Part shown: in pieces, positions 16,755 to 25,292 of the stretch
Layout: every line of letters begins with the position of its first letter
Numbering within the stretch: the first letter of the stretch is position 1
Origin: Mycobacterium avium subsp. avium
Lineage (GTDB): Bacteria > Actinomycetota > Actinomycetes > Mycobacteriales > Mycobacteriaceae
Length of the DNA stretch: 64,000 bases
Direction of reading: 5' to 3'
Assembly: GCF_009741445.1 (NCBI RefSeq)
Contig: NZ_CP046507.1
Location: 4,340,001-4,404,000 of the forward strand
The notes under the pieces: generated by a model
The model's input: only the letters and a program-made list of their open reading frames with translations
The model's database searches: none
What the model was told of the DNA's origin: nothing
Made by a program: the position numbers and the translations under genes

Positions 16755-17438
16755 TTAGCCTTCCAGCTTGTAGCCCAGCCCGCGCACCGTCACCAGGTGC
16801 ACCGGGTTGGCCGGGTCGGCTTCGATCTTGGAGCGCAGCCGCTTGACGTGCACGTCGAGCGTCTTGGTGTCGCCGACGTAGTCGGCGCCCCACACCCGGT
16901 CGATCAGCTGGCCGCGGGTCAGCACCCGGCCGCTGTTGCGCATCAGGTACTCGAGCAGGTCGAATTCCTTGAGCGGCAACGTGATCGTGTCACCGTTGAC
17001 CGAGACGACGTGGCGTTCGACGTCCATCCGCACCGGGCCGGATTCGAGCACGCCGTCGCTGATCTCGGAGTCGTCGTCACCGCCGCGGCGCAGCACCGCC
17101 CGGATCCGCGCGATCAGCTCCCGCGCCGAATACGGCTTGGTCACATAGTCATCGGCGCCGAGCTCGAGGCCGACGACCTTGTCGATCTCGCTGTCCCGGG
17201 CGGTCACCATGATCACCGGCACGCTGGAACGCGCGCGCAGCTGCTTGCAGACGTCGGTGCCCGACATCCCGGGGAGCATCAGGTCGAGCAGCACGATGTC
17301 GGCGCCGGCCCGATCGAACTCGGCGAGCGCGGCGGACCCGTCGGTCACCACGGTGGCCTCGAAGCCCTCCTTGCGGAGCAGGAAGGCCAGCGGGTCGGCC
17401 AGCGACTCCTCGTCCTCGACAATCAGCACACTGGTCAT
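16755..17438 (-). CDS. regX3: Response regulator RegX3
   Basis: 227 residues, an OmpR/PhoB-type response regulator. The receiver domain (1 to about 120) carries the acidic pocket at Glu8-Asp9, phosphoacceptor Asp52 in LLDLMLPG and Lys in VTKPYSARE. The C-terminal winged helix ends VRGLGYKLEG. With SenX3 it senses phosphate limitation and controls pst, phoA-type and ESX-5-linked genes. Its ATG overlaps the TGA of the last mini reading frame in the MIRU array, so its translation is probably coupled through the repeats to senX3. Confidence 0.96.
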   Translation of the reverse strand: MTSVLIVEDEESLADPLAFLLRKEGFEATVVTDGSAALAEFDRAGADIVLLDLMLPGMSGTDVCKQLRARSSVPVIMVTARDSEIDKVVGLELGADDYVTKPYSARELIARIRAVLRRGGDDDSEISDGVLESGPVRMDVERHVVSVNGDTITLPLKEFDLLEYLMRNSGRVLTRGQLIDRVWGADYVGDTKTLDVHVKRLRSKIEADPANPVHLVTVRGLGYKLEG

Positions 17439-17594
17439 CGGCGCGATTCCTCCTCATCGCTACGCTCTGCATCGTCATACGCGCGAGTCATCGGCGCGAT
17501 TCCTCCTCATCGCTACGCTCTGCATCGTCATACGCGCGAGTCATCGGCGCGATTCCTCCTCATCGCTACGCTCTGCATCGTCATACGCGCGAGT
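17436..17594 (-). repeat. Three 53-bp MIRU tandem repeats between senX3 and regX3, each encoding an 18-residue mini reading frame
   Basis: Three identical 53-bp units start at 17436, 17489 and 17542, followed by a partial unit at 17595. Read on the minus strand, each gives ATG ACT CGC GCG ... CGA TGA, an 18-residue frame (MTRAYDDAERSDEEESRR). Its TGA overlaps the ATG of the next unit, and the last overlaps the regX3 ATG. GAGGAGGA lies 8-9 bases before each ATG. The frames are 17541-17597, 17488-17544 and 17435-17491. The senX3 stop (TGA at 17594-17596) overlaps the first ATG. The 53-bp length equals the shorter MIRU class described at this locus in M. tuberculosis. Copy number should vary between strains. 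Confidence 0.95.
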
Positions 17595-18823
17595 CATCGG
17601 CTTAGTTCTTCCTCTCGTTGGGAACGGTTGGGCCGCACCTCACGACCCTGCGGCTGCTCGGATTCGCCGTCGCCCCGATCCGGCGCCACGGCCGCCGGAA
17701 TGGACAGGGTGAATGTCGATCCGGTGCCCGGCTTGCTCCACACCCCGATGGTGCCGTTGTGATTGGCCGCGACGTGCTTGACGATGGCCAGGCCCAGGCC
17801 GCTGCCGCCGGTGGCGCGTGAGCGCGCCTTGTCCCCCCGGAAGAACCGCTCGAAAACCCGCTCCTGATCCTCCAGCGCGATGCCGATGCCGCGGTCGGTG
17901 ACGGCGATCTCGATGTTGTCGCCGCGGCGGCGACGGCTGATCGACACCGGCGAGCCCGGCGGCGAATAGGCGATGGCATTGGACACCAGGTTCGCCAACG
18001 CGGTGACCAACAGCGTCTCGTCGCCCAGCACCCGCAAACCGCTGGGGGCGTCGGTCCGAACCTCGATGTTGGCGTTGTCGGCCGCCACCTTGTGGCGCGA
18101 AATCGCTTCGTTCACAACACTATCCACGTCGACCTCAGTGACGTTGGTCAACCGCTCGGCGCCCTGCAGCCGGGACAGCTCGATCAGCTCGGCAACCATG
18201 TCGCCCAGCCGGTTGGCCTCGACCAGCACCTTCTCGGCGAACCGGCGCACGGTCTCGGAGTCGTCGGCCGACGCCAGCAGCGCCTCGGCGAGCAGCGCCA
18301 TGGCCCCCACCGGAGTCTTGAGCTCGTGGCTGACGTTGGCCACGAAGTCGCGCCGGGTCGCCTCCATCCGGGCATAGTCGGACTGGTCGTGGGCGAACAC
18401 CACGGCGAACCGGCGGTCTTCCTCGCTGAGCAACCGCGCCTGCCCGTGCACCGACAGGCCGGACCGGCCCCCGGACCGTTTCGCCGGCCGCAGGTCGAAT
18501 TCCACGTCGACACCGGTCAGCGCCTGCTGCGCGGCCTCCCAGGCCTGGTCATCGAGCTGGCGGTCGCGCACCAGGCCCAGCTCCTTGGCCCGGTCGTTGA
18601 GGTAGACGACGCCGCGGTGGGCGTCCACCACCGCCGCGCCCAGCGGCATCAGCGCCACGATGCGTTCCAGCATTTGCGCGACGGTGATCCCGGTCCATTC
18701 GGTGCTGATCCGCTGGCGGCGCTGCGCCGCCCGCGGGGACAACCGGGTCCCGACCGCCACACCTGCGGCCAGTGCCAGCACGGACAAGACCCCGGCCAGC
18801 AACAGTGCCGAGAACACAGTCAC
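17594..18823 (-). CDS. senX3: Sensor histidine kinase SenX3
   Basis: 409 residues. The N-terminus MTVFSALLLAGVLSVLALAAGV forms a membrane helix. A PAS-like region lies at about 45-150 (TVAQMLERIVALMPLGAAVVD). The H-box is DFVANVSHELKTPVGAMALL. The N-box (LVSNAIAYSPPG), G1 (VTDRGIGI), F and G2 (GGSGLGLAIVKH) are all present. It phosphorylates RegX3 under phosphate limitation and with PhoU/Pst forms the phosphate switch. The GTG start at 18823 matches M. tuberculosis SenX3 (410 aa). The 164-base gap upstream holds a possible RegX3 box. Confidence 0.96.
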   Translation of the reverse strand: MTVFSALLLAGVLSVLALAAGVAVGTRLSPRAAQRRQRISTEWTGITVAQMLERIVALMPLGAAVVDAHRGVVYLNDRAKELGLVRDRQLDDQAWEAAQQALTGVDVEFDLRPAKRSGGRSGLSVHGQARLLSEEDRRFAVVFAHDQSDYARMEATRRDFVANVSHELKTPVGAMALLAEALLASADDSETVRRFAEKVLVEANRLGDMVAELIELSRLQGAERLTNVTEVDVDSVVNEAISRHKVAADNANIEVRTDAPSGLRVLGDETLLVTALANLVSNAIAYSPPGSPVSISRRRRGDNIEIAVTDRGIGIALEDQERVFERFFRGDKARSRATGGSGLGLAIVKHVAANHNGTIGVWSKPGTGSTFTLSIPAAVAPDRGDGESEQPQGREVRPNRSQREEELSR

Positions 18824-18906
18824 ATAGCAAATCCTACAAATCTTCCTGAACGCTGCCCTAGCGGAACGAGGCCAAAATCGGACAAGTCACACCTTGCGTA
18901 ACAGGT

Positions 18907-18924
18907 GTTCTGCTTCCGTTCACG
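18907..18924. promoter_or_regulatory. Possible RegX3 box upstream of senX3
   Basis: GTTCTGC-TTCC-GTTCACG gives two half-sites spaced 11 bases, in the layout of the GTTCACC-type direct repeats reported for RegX3 targets, about 85 bases before the senX3 start. RegX3 autoregulation is known, but this site is assigned by eye only. Confidence 0.4.
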
Positions 18925-18987
18925 TGCTGTTTGGCAAATGGGGCTTTCGGCGCACCCCTGGGCAGCCTCCCGGCGGGGTTCGACGCC

Positions 18988-19737
18988 TCAGCCGCGCCCC
19001 TGGCTGGCAACCGCGGCGGCGCCGGCGGCGGCCGCCTCGGGGTCGAGGTAGGTGCCGCCGGGAACCAGCGGCCGCAGCCGGGCGTCCAAGTCGTAGCGCA
19101 GCGGGATGCCGGTCGGGATGTTCAGCCCCACGACGTCGTCGTCGGACATCTGATCGAGGTGCTTGACCAGGGCGCGCAGCGAGTTGCCGTGCGCGACGAT
19201 CAGCACCGTCTTGCCGCTGCGCAGGTCCGGGACGATGACATCGGTGAAGTACGGCAGGAACCGGACGACCACGTCGGCCAGGCACTCGGTCAGCGGCCCG
19301 CCGCCGATGTCGGCGTAGCGCGGATCGGCGTCCTGGCTGTAGGTGCTGCCCCGCTCGATCGGCGGCGGCGGCGTGTCATAGCTGCGTCGCCAGGCCATGA
19401 ACTGCTCCTCGCCGTAGCGCGCCTTCGTCTCGGCCTTGTCCAGGCCCTGCAGCGCCCCGTAGTGGCGTTCGTTGAGCCGCCAGCTGCGCCGCACCGGGAT
19501 CCACAGCCGGTCCGCGGCGTCCAGGGCCAGATGCGCGGTGGTGATCGCGCGGCGCAGCAGCGACGTGTAGAGCACGTCGGGCAGCAGGCCCTGCTCGGCC
19601 AGCAGCTCGCCGCTGCGCACCGCTTCGGCGCGGCCCTTGTCGGTCAGCCCGACATCCACCCAACCGGTGAACAGGTTCAGCGAGTTCCATTCGCTTTCGC
19701 CGTGGCGCAGCAGTACCAGCGTGGCAGTCTCACCCAT
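18988..19737 (-). CDS. gpmA: 2,3-bisphosphoglycerate-dependent phosphoglycerate mutase
   Basis: 249 residues. It interconverts 3- and 2-phosphoglycerate in glycolysis and gluconeogenesis. The catalytic histidine is in LVLLRHGESEWN near residue 11, the second in IVAHGNSLRAL near residue 182, and the Glu proton donor in LNERHYGALQG. The ATG at 19737 gives the family length and removes seven spurious residues. M. tuberculosis has Rv0488 (LysE family) and Rv0487 upstream; here only the YbjN gene is present, so the LysE gene is absent from this position. Confidence 0.96.
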   Translation of the reverse strand: MGETATLVLLRHGESEWNSLNLFTGWVDVGLTDKGRAEAVRSGELLAEQGLLPDVLYTSLLRRAITTAHLALDAADRLWIPVRRSWRLNERHYGALQGLDKAETKARYGEEQFMAWRRSYDTPPPPIERGSTYSQDADPRYADIGGGPLTECLADVVVRFLPYFTDVIVPDLRSGKTVLIVAHGNSLRALVKHLDQMSDDDVVGLNIPTGIPLRYDLDARLRPLVPGGTYLDPEAAAAGAAAVASQGRG

Positions 19738-19789
19738 GCCGGTTAGTCTCTCACGCACCCGAAAAGCGCTGCCGGGCGTGGCCCCCGGG

Positions 19790-20299
19790 CTAACCCTCGT
19801 CGTCGTCGATCAGATGAGCAAAGGCCTGCAGGTTCTTCAGCGACTCGCCGCGCGACACCCGCCACTCCCACTCTTTCTGGATCGACGAGCGAAAACCCAA
19901 CTCCAGCAACGTGTTGAAGTCCGAGTCCACCGCTTCGAGCACCTGCCCGAGCACCCGGTCGATCTCGTCGCCGCTGACCGACGCCAGCGACATGCGGCCC
20001 ACCAGGTAGATGTCGCCGACGTTGTCCAGCGTGTAGGCCACGCCGTAGAGGCGGCGGTTGCGTTTGAGCAGGAACCGGTACACGCCCTCGTGGTTCTCGT
20101 CCGGTTTGCGGCACACGAACGCCTCGACCCGCACCGAGTGCTCGCCGACGCTCAGGATGGTGTTGGTCTTGAGCTTGCGCTCGCCGGGCAGTTCCACCAC
20201 CAGGCCCGACGGACCGCCATGCGCCCCAGCGTGTTTCGAGTAGGTCAGGCCGCTGGCCTGCAGCGTGTCCTCGATCACCCGCTCGACGGTGGCGCTCAT
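19790..20299 (-). CDS. YbjN domain-containing protein (Rv0487-like)
   Basis: 169 residues of the actinobacterial YbjN / type III secretion chaperone-like fold, with KTNTILSVGEHSVRVEAFVCRKPDENHEGVYRFLL, NDVG-like and GRMSL segments typical of Rv0487. It is soluble; its function is unknown. The ATG overlaps the mshA stop (ATGA), so it is translated with mshA, as in M. tuberculosis. Confidence 0.85.
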   Translation of the reverse strand: MSATVERVIEDTLQASGLTYSKHAGAHGGPSGLVVELPGERKLKTNTILSVGEHSVRVEAFVCRKPDENHEGVYRFLLKRNRRLYGVAYTLDNVGDIYLVGRMSLASVSGDEIDRVLGQVLEAVDSDFNTLLELGFRSSIQKEWEWRVSRGESLKNLQAFAHLIDDDEG

Positions 20300-21570
20300 G
20301 CGCCCACCCCCCGGCGCTCGGTCGTGTACTCGCGGATCGCGCGCCGGTAGCTGGCCAGCAGCGCGTCCGTGGTGTGGTCCCAGGAGAAGGTGGCGGCGTG
20401 CGCGGCCGCCGCGCGGCTCATCGCCGCGGCCGCCGGGGCGGGCGCGCGCAGCAGCCCGGCCAGCGCGTCGGCCCAGTGGTCGACGTCGTGCCCGGCCACC
20501 AGGGTGCCGGTGACGCCGTCGCGCACGGCCACCGGCAGCCCGCCGACCGCGGCCGCGGCCACCGGGGTGCCGCACGCCTGCGCCTCCAGCGCCACCAGAC
20601 CGAAGGACTCCGAATAGCTCGGCACCGCAACAAGATTGGCCGCCTGGAACAGAGTGGCCAGGTTCGGGCGGGACTGCGGGGGCAGGAACGTGACCCGCGC
20701 GGAGATGCCGAGTTCGTCGGCCAGCCGGGCCAATCCGTCCGGCGAGGCCAGGCCGGTGCCCGACGGCCCGCCGGCCACCACGATGCGCACCCCGGGCAGT
20801 TTCGCGGCGGCACGCAACACGATGTCGGGGGCCTTCAGCGGCTGGATGCGGCCGACGAACGCCACGATGTCCTCGTCGAGCGGCAGCCCCAGCGCGGCCC
20901 GGGCGGCGCGGCGGTCGCCGGGCCGGAACACGTCGAGGTCCACCCCGGGATGCACGACGTCAATCCTGGCCGGGTCGGCGTGGTGGATCGAAATCAGTTG
21001 CCGCGCTTCGTCGTCGGTGTTGACGATCAGCCGGTCGGCCTCGTCGACCACCTGCTGCTCGCCCACCGTGCGCAGCGGCGGCTCTGGCGAATCCCCTTGC
21101 GCCAGCGCGGCATTCTTCACCGCGGCCAGGGTGTGCGCGGTGTGCACCAGCGGCACCGCCCAGCGGTCGCGCGCCAGCCAGCCGACCTGCCCGGACAGCC
21201 AGTAGTGCGAGTGCACGATGTCGTAGTAACCCGGCTCGTGCGACGCTTCGGCGCGCAGCACTCCGGCCGCGAACGCGCACAGCTGGGTGGGCAGATCGTA
21301 TTTGTCCAGGCCCTCGAACGGCCCGGCCACCACGTTGCGCACCAGCACGCCGGGCGCCACCCGCTGCACCGGCGGGTCGGCCGAGGCGGTCGCCCGGGTG
21401 AAGATCTCCACCTCGATGCCGCGGCGTGCCAGGTGCAGGGCGGTCTGCAGCACGTAGACATTCATGCCGCCCGCGTCGCCGGTGCCGGGCTGGGCCAGTG
21501 GCGAGGTGTGGACCGCCAGCACGGCCACCCGGCGCGGCTCATTCAGCCGGAAGACGTCATCGTGCCGCAC
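20296..21570 (-). CDS. mshA: D-inositol-3-phosphate glycosyltransferase MshA
   Basis: 424 residues from the preferred GTG at 21570 (VRHDDVF...); an in-frame start at 21621 would add 17 residues. It catalyses the first mycothiol step, transferring GlcNAc from UDP-GlcNAc to 1L-myo-inositol-1-phosphate. It is a GT4 GT-B enzyme: VHTSPLAQPGTGDAGGMNVYV is the N-terminal acceptor site, VHSHYWLSGQVGWL follows, and VAFVGRIQPLKAPD and SYSESFGLVALEAQACG form the nucleotide-sugar site. Loss of mshA is a known route to ethionamide resistance in mycobacteria. It is followed by the coupled YbjN gene. Confidence 0.95.
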   Translation of the reverse strand: MRHDDVFRLNEPRRVAVLAVHTSPLAQPGTGDAGGMNVYVLQTALHLARRGIEVEIFTRATASADPPVQRVAPGVLVRNVVAGPFEGLDKYDLPTQLCAFAAGVLRAEASHEPGYYDIVHSHYWLSGQVGWLARDRWAVPLVHTAHTLAAVKNAALAQGDSPEPPLRTVGEQQVVDEADRLIVNTDDEARQLISIHHADPARIDVVHPGVDLDVFRPGDRRAARAALGLPLDEDIVAFVGRIQPLKAPDIVLRAAAKLPGVRIVVAGGPSGTGLASPDGLARLADELGISARVTFLPPQSRPNLATLFQAANLVAVPSYSESFGLVALEAQACGTPVAAAAVGGLPVAVRDGVTGTLVAGHDVDHWADALAGLLRAPAPAAAAMSRAAAAHAATFSWDHTTDALLASYRRAIREYTTERRGVGA

Positions 21571-21633
21571 TCTGTCATCTTTACAGGATGGTTCGCCGCC
21601 GGGCCCAAGTGCGCAGCACACGGCGGCGTCGGG

Positions 21634-22968
21634 TCAGGCCGACGACTCGTCCCGCGCGACCTCGCGCAGCCGGGCGTCCAGCGCCCCGGCCCGCCGCATC
21701 GCGCTCAGCGGGTCGGCGTACAGCCCGCTCAGCGACACCGTTCCGGCGCCGGCCTCCTGCACCCGGTTGCCGAAGGCGGTGAGCCGGATGTCACGCGGCC
21801 CCAGCACCGAGCGCGCCGCGAACGCCGCCTCCACCTGCTCCATCGCCTCGGGGTACTCGGTGAAGGCCTGCCCGCCGACCACCAGCTCGTCGGGGTTGAG
21901 CATGTCGCGCAGCAGCGCCACCGCCTCGCCCAGCACGCGGCCCCGCTCCGCGAGCAGCTCCCTGGCCTGCTCGTTGCCGGCGCGGGCCACCCGCAGCAGG
22001 TCGGCGATCCCGGCGGCGGATCCGCTAGCCCGGTTCGCCGGGGCGAACGGCAGGATGCGCAGCTGGCGGGCGACGGCCACCACCGCCTCGTCGCTGACGG
22101 TCGATTCCAGCTGCCCGGTGCCGCCGAGCAGCTCGGAGTGCGCCGGCAGGGTCGCGATGGTGCCCGGGCCGCTGGTCGGCACGTGCACCCGCCCGCCGAT
22201 CACCAGCGCATAGCCGACGGTCTCGCGGGCGTACACGTACAGGCTGGTCGGCGAGCTGGGCAGGAACCGGCGCATGCCCAGCAGCAGCTCGGCCCCGGCC
22301 ATGGCGTCCACGTGGGAGGCCACCGACACGGGCAGGCCCAGCGCGTCGGCCAGCACCTGGCCGACCGGCGCCTGCCGCCAGCCCAGCCGCGGGTGGTCCA
22401 CCTGGCCGGTGGCGCTGTCGACGGTGCCGCCGATCGCGACGCCGATCCACAGCGGCCGCCGGCGGTGCCAGCGTCGCAGGTAGCAGCGGGCGCTGTCGGC
22501 CAGGGACGCCAGCGCGGGCCCGGCCGGGTTGCGCGGCGTGGGCGTCTCGACCGTGTCCAGGGTGCGGCCGAACAGGTCGGTGGCCACGATGCTGGTGGTC
22601 CGCGCGCCGATGTGGATGCCCAGCGTCACGAACGGCTCGTGGTTGACCTCCACCGGCACCCGCGGGCGCCCGATGGCGCCGGAGACCGCCAGGTCGGCGC
22701 GCTCGCGCAGCAGGCCGGCCTCCAGCAGCGCGATGACCTGACGGTTGACCGTGGCGATGCTCAGCGAGGTGACGTTGGCGATGACGTCACGGCCGACCGG
22801 CCCGCGCAGCCGGACGGCCCGGAAGACGGAGGCCGCCGCGGATTCGGGGATGTGCAGTGCCGGCGGCACGATCTGCCGGCGCACCGCGCGGTGGGGCTTG
22901 GGGCCGGGCGCGTGGCCCACGGCGCGACCGGGCGAATGATGGGGATGGGTGAGGGTATTCGTGCGCAC
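21634..22968 (-). CDS. ROK-family transcriptional regulator (Rv0485-like)
   Basis: 444 residues. Residues about 40-105 form a winged helix (SVFRAVRLRG...SLSIATVNRQVIALLEAGLL), followed by an ROK sugar-kinase-like domain (VTLGIHIGARTTSIVATDL and GVAIGGTVD). The ROK zinc motif (CxCGxxGC) is not visible, so it may not be a kinase. Rv0485 is reported to control the pe13-ppe18 pair and to matter for virulence. The GTG at 22968 is chosen because AAAGGAC lies just upstream; the frame extends further but the added part has repetitive low-complexity sequence. It is divergent from the SDR gene. Confidence 0.85.
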   Translation of the reverse strand: MRTNTLTHPHHSPGRAVGHAPGPKPHRAVRRQIVPPALHIPESAAASVFRAVRLRGPVGRDVIANVTSLSIATVNRQVIALLEAGLLRERADLAVSGAIGRPRVPVEVNHEPFVTLGIHIGARTTSIVATDLFGRTLDTVETPTPRNPAGPALASLADSARCYLRRWHRRRPLWIGVAIGGTVDSATGQVDHPRLGWRQAPVGQVLADALGLPVSVASHVDAMAGAELLLGMRRFLPSSPTSLYVYARETVGYALVIGGRVHVPTSGPGTIATLPAHSELLGGTGQLESTVSDEAVVAVARQLRILPFAPANRASGSAAGIADLLRVARAGNEQARELLAERGRVLGEAVALLRDMLNPDELVVGGQAFTEYPEAMEQVEAAFAARSVLGPRDIRLTAFGNRVQEAGAGTVSLSGLYADPLSAMRRAGALDARLREVARDESSA

Positions 22969-23146
22969 GAGCGTCCTTTGTCCGAATTTTGCTGGCCGTC
23001 TTGGCCACACCTGGCATGGGGTCAGGAGCGGCAAAGTGCGCAGCAACAACACGCACCCGCCGCGCACAGACACGCGGCGGTGGTGATGTTGGACAGAGCG
23101 CTGAGGTGCACACGCAAAATTTAGCACGTTCACTAAGGTTGTTTCG
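22969..23146. promoter_or_regulatory. Divergent promoter region with two inverted repeats (Rv0485-like / SDR)
   Basis: The 178-base gap between divergent genes holds a 7-base-arm hairpin (CGCCGCG, 8-base loop, CGCGGCG; 23058-23079) and an imperfect dyad TTAGCACG-TTCACTAA at 23121-23136, ten bases before the SDR start. Either could bind the ROK regulator. The assignment is speculative. Confidence 0.4.
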
Positions 23147-23896
23147 ATGGTTGGAACTGGCAGGAATGAACGCGTCGCGGTGGTCACCGGGGCCAGCTCG
23201 GGAATCGGCGAGGCAACCGCCCGAACCCTGGCTGCACAGGGCTTTCACGTCGTCGCGGTGGCGCGGCGGGCCGAGCGGATCCACGCCCTGGCCAACGAGA
23301 TCGGCGGTACCGCCATTGTGGCCGATGTCACAGACGACGCCGCGGTGGCGGCGCTGGCGAGCAAATTGAGCCGGGTCGACGTGCTGGTCAACAACGCCGG
23401 CGGGGCCCGCGGCCTGGAACCGGTCGCCGAAGCCGACCTCGAGCACTGGCGGTGGATGTGGGAGACCAACGTGATCGGCACGCTGCGGGTCACCCGCGCG
23501 CTGCTGCCCAAGCTGGTCGATTCCGGCGACGGACTGATCGTCACCGTGACTTCCGTTGCGGCACTTGAGGTTTACGACGGCGGCGCCGGCTACACGGCTG
23601 CCAAGCACGGGCAGGGGGCGTTGCACCGCACGCTGCGCGGCGAGCTGCTGGGCAAGCCGGTGCGGCTGACCGAGATCGCCCCGGGCGCAGTGGAAACCGA
23701 GTTCTCGCTGGTGCGCTTCGACGGCGACCAACAACGCGCCGACGCCGTCTACACCGGCATCACCCCGCTGGTGGCGGCCGACGTGGCCGAGGTGATCGGG
23801 TTCGTCGCGTCACGACCGGCGCACGTCAACCTGGATCTGATCGTGATGAAGCCGCGCGATCAGGCGTCGGCCAGCCGGTTCAACCGCCGGGGGTAG
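23147..23896 (+). CDS. Short-chain dehydrogenase/reductase (Rv0484c-like)
   Basis: 249 residues, classical SDR. TGASSGIGEA is the cofactor loop near residue 16, DVT at the adenine site and NNAGG near residue 82. Catalytic Ser (TVTSVAAL) precedes YTAAKHG. It resembles the NADP-dependent 3-hydroxy acid dehydrogenase (YdfG-like) group; the substrate is unknown. It converges on lprQ and the two coding regions overlap by 17 bases at their 3' ends. Confidence 0.88.
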   Translation: MVGTGRNERVAVVTGASSGIGEATARTLAAQGFHVVAVARRAERIHALANEIGGTAIVADVTDDAAVAALASKLSRVDVLVNNAGGARGLEPVAEADLEHWRWMWETNVIGTLRVTRALLPKLVDSGDGLIVTVTSVAALEVYDGGAGYTAAKHGQGALHRTLRGELLGKPVRLTEIAPGAVETEFSLVRFDGDQQRADAVYTGITPLVAADVAEVIGFVASRPAHVNLDLIVMKPRDQASASRFNRRG

Positions 23897-25211
23897 CCGG
23901 GCCGGTGCTGGCCGGCGTGGTCGTCGACGTGGTCGGCGTGCCCGACAGGGTGGGCGCGTTGGACGGCGTGACCGGCGCGGTCACCGGGATCTGGGTCGAC
24001 GGCGGGTGCGCGGTGGGCGGCGGCAACGCCGACATGGCCACCCAGGTGTCCCAGTCCACCGCCCAGTCCCAGATGTCGCCGTCGGCGTAGGACAGCTGGA
24101 TGGAGCTGCCGGTCACCTCCACCGGGTCGCCGTAGATCGCCGACTGGTAGTACTGCTCGGCGTCGCTGGTGGACAGGTTGATGCAGCCGTTGGTGACGTT
24201 GGTGTTGCCCTGCGCGCCGGCGCTGGCCGGGTTGGCGTGGATGAACTCGCCGTTGTTGGAGATCCGCACCGCCCAGCGTTCGTGCACGTGGCTGTAGCCA
24301 GCCGCCGGGTTGGACATGTAGAAGTCGGCGTACTTCTCGCTGACCACGTGGATGCCGTTGCGGGTGACGTTGCGGGCCTTGTCGGCCTCGCCGTAGCTGC
24401 ACGGGAAGTCCATGATGACGCCCTCGTCGCGGATCACCTGGATGCGGTGCGAGGACACCTCGGCCTTGACGATCTGGCGCCGGCCGATGTTGATGTTCAG
24501 CGAGATGTCCTCGGCGCCGTAGGCGCCGTCGCCGAACGGCAGGCCGTACAGCTTGGCCTGCACGTTGACGGTGGTGCCAGCGGGGTAGTACTCGCGGGTG
24601 CGCCAGTGCGCCCGGGCGCCCTGCGCCTCGTCCGGCAGCCAGGCCCAGCTGCCCTCCACGGGCGGGTTGGTGGTGACGGTGAGCGCCTTCTCGACCGCGG
24701 CCTTGTCGCTGATCGGCGCGTCGAACTGCAGGATGATCGGCGCCGCGATCCCGACGGTCTGGCCGTCGGCCAGCTGGAACGCCCCGCTGATCTTCTTGCT
24801 GGGCGACACGGTGCTGAACTTGCCCGCCACGGCGACGGTCTTGCCGTCGTGCCCGACGGCCGAGCCGCTCCACGTGTAGGTCTGGTCGTAGCCGAGCGGC
24901 TCCGTGGTGGTGTAGACGGTGCGGTCGGAGTTGAAGGTGCCCGCGACGGCCTTGCCGGACGAGTTCGACAGCGTGACGTGCTGGAACCACCCGTCGCTCA
25001 CCTCGACGCTGACCGGCGCGGTGGGCACCACGTTCTGGGCCGCGTCGGCGGGCTGGTACTTCAGCCGCAGCGCCGGCTGCTCCTTCTTCTCGGCCTCCTT
25101 GGCGGTGCCACCACCGCAGGCGGCCAGCACGCCGGGGGCCAGCGCACCGATCCCGAAGGTCGCCAAAGCCACGCGCCGGTTGAACGGCCGCGGGGCGCTG
25201 GACGGGGTCAC
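23880..25211 (-). CDS. lprQ: Lipoprotein L,D-transpeptidase LprQ (LdtMt5-like)
   Basis: 443 residues. Signal peptide with lipobox LAAC near residue 33 (VLAACGGG), so it is a lipid-anchored outer-leaflet protein. Two Ig-like domains precede a YkuD domain. The catalytic segment is EFIHANPAS...NVTNGCINLS; Cys in NGC is the nucleophile. The residue before Gly-Cys is Asn, not the His of the SHGC motif in other Ldts, as I recall for LdtMt5. It makes 3-3 cross-links in peptidoglycan. The GTG at 25211 puts the signal peptide at the N-terminus. It lies downstream of murB, 81 bases away, an apt wall-synthesis pair. Confidence 0.92.
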   Translation of the reverse strand: MTPSSAPRPFNRRVALATFGIGALAPGVLAACGGGTAKEAEKKEQPALRLKYQPADAAQNVVPTAPVSVEVSDGWFQHVTLSNSSGKAVAGTFNSDRTVYTTTEPLGYDQTYTWSGSAVGHDGKTVAVAGKFSTVSPSKKISGAFQLADGQTVGIAAPIILQFDAPISDKAAVEKALTVTTNPPVEGSWAWLPDEAQGARAHWRTREYYPAGTTVNVQAKLYGLPFGDGAYGAEDISLNINIGRRQIVKAEVSSHRIQVIRDEGVIMDFPCSYGEADKARNVTRNGIHVVSEKYADFYMSNPAAGYSHVHERWAVRISNNGEFIHANPASAGAQGNTNVTNGCINLSTSDAEQYYQSAIYGDPVEVTGSSIQLSYADGDIWDWAVDWDTWVAMSALPPPTAHPPSTQIPVTAPVTPSNAPTLSGTPTTSTTTPASTGPATPGG

Positions 25212-25292
25212 GAAAATCAAAGATACCGGGGAAAATCGGGCAACCCTGCCGCGACAAATCGGGCGCCGGGCGCGCGTCGGCAAATTTTGCCG

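Noticed and set aside
17436..17594. CRISPR array
   Set aside because: The 53-bp units are contiguous without unique spacers and no cas genes are present; they are MIRU repeats. The 55-bp units at 36829-36993 are rejected for the same reason.
21571..21621. N-terminal extension of MshA from an earlier start
   Set aside because: The added 17 residues are Cys/Pro/Gly-rich and unlike MshA N-termini; the GTG at 21570 is more natural, though the earlier start is not excluded.
20374..23124. Rightward 916-codon frame opposite mshA and the ROK regulator
   Set aside because: It is a GC-bias shadow rich in Arg/Gly/His, without domains, lying opposite two confidently assigned genes.
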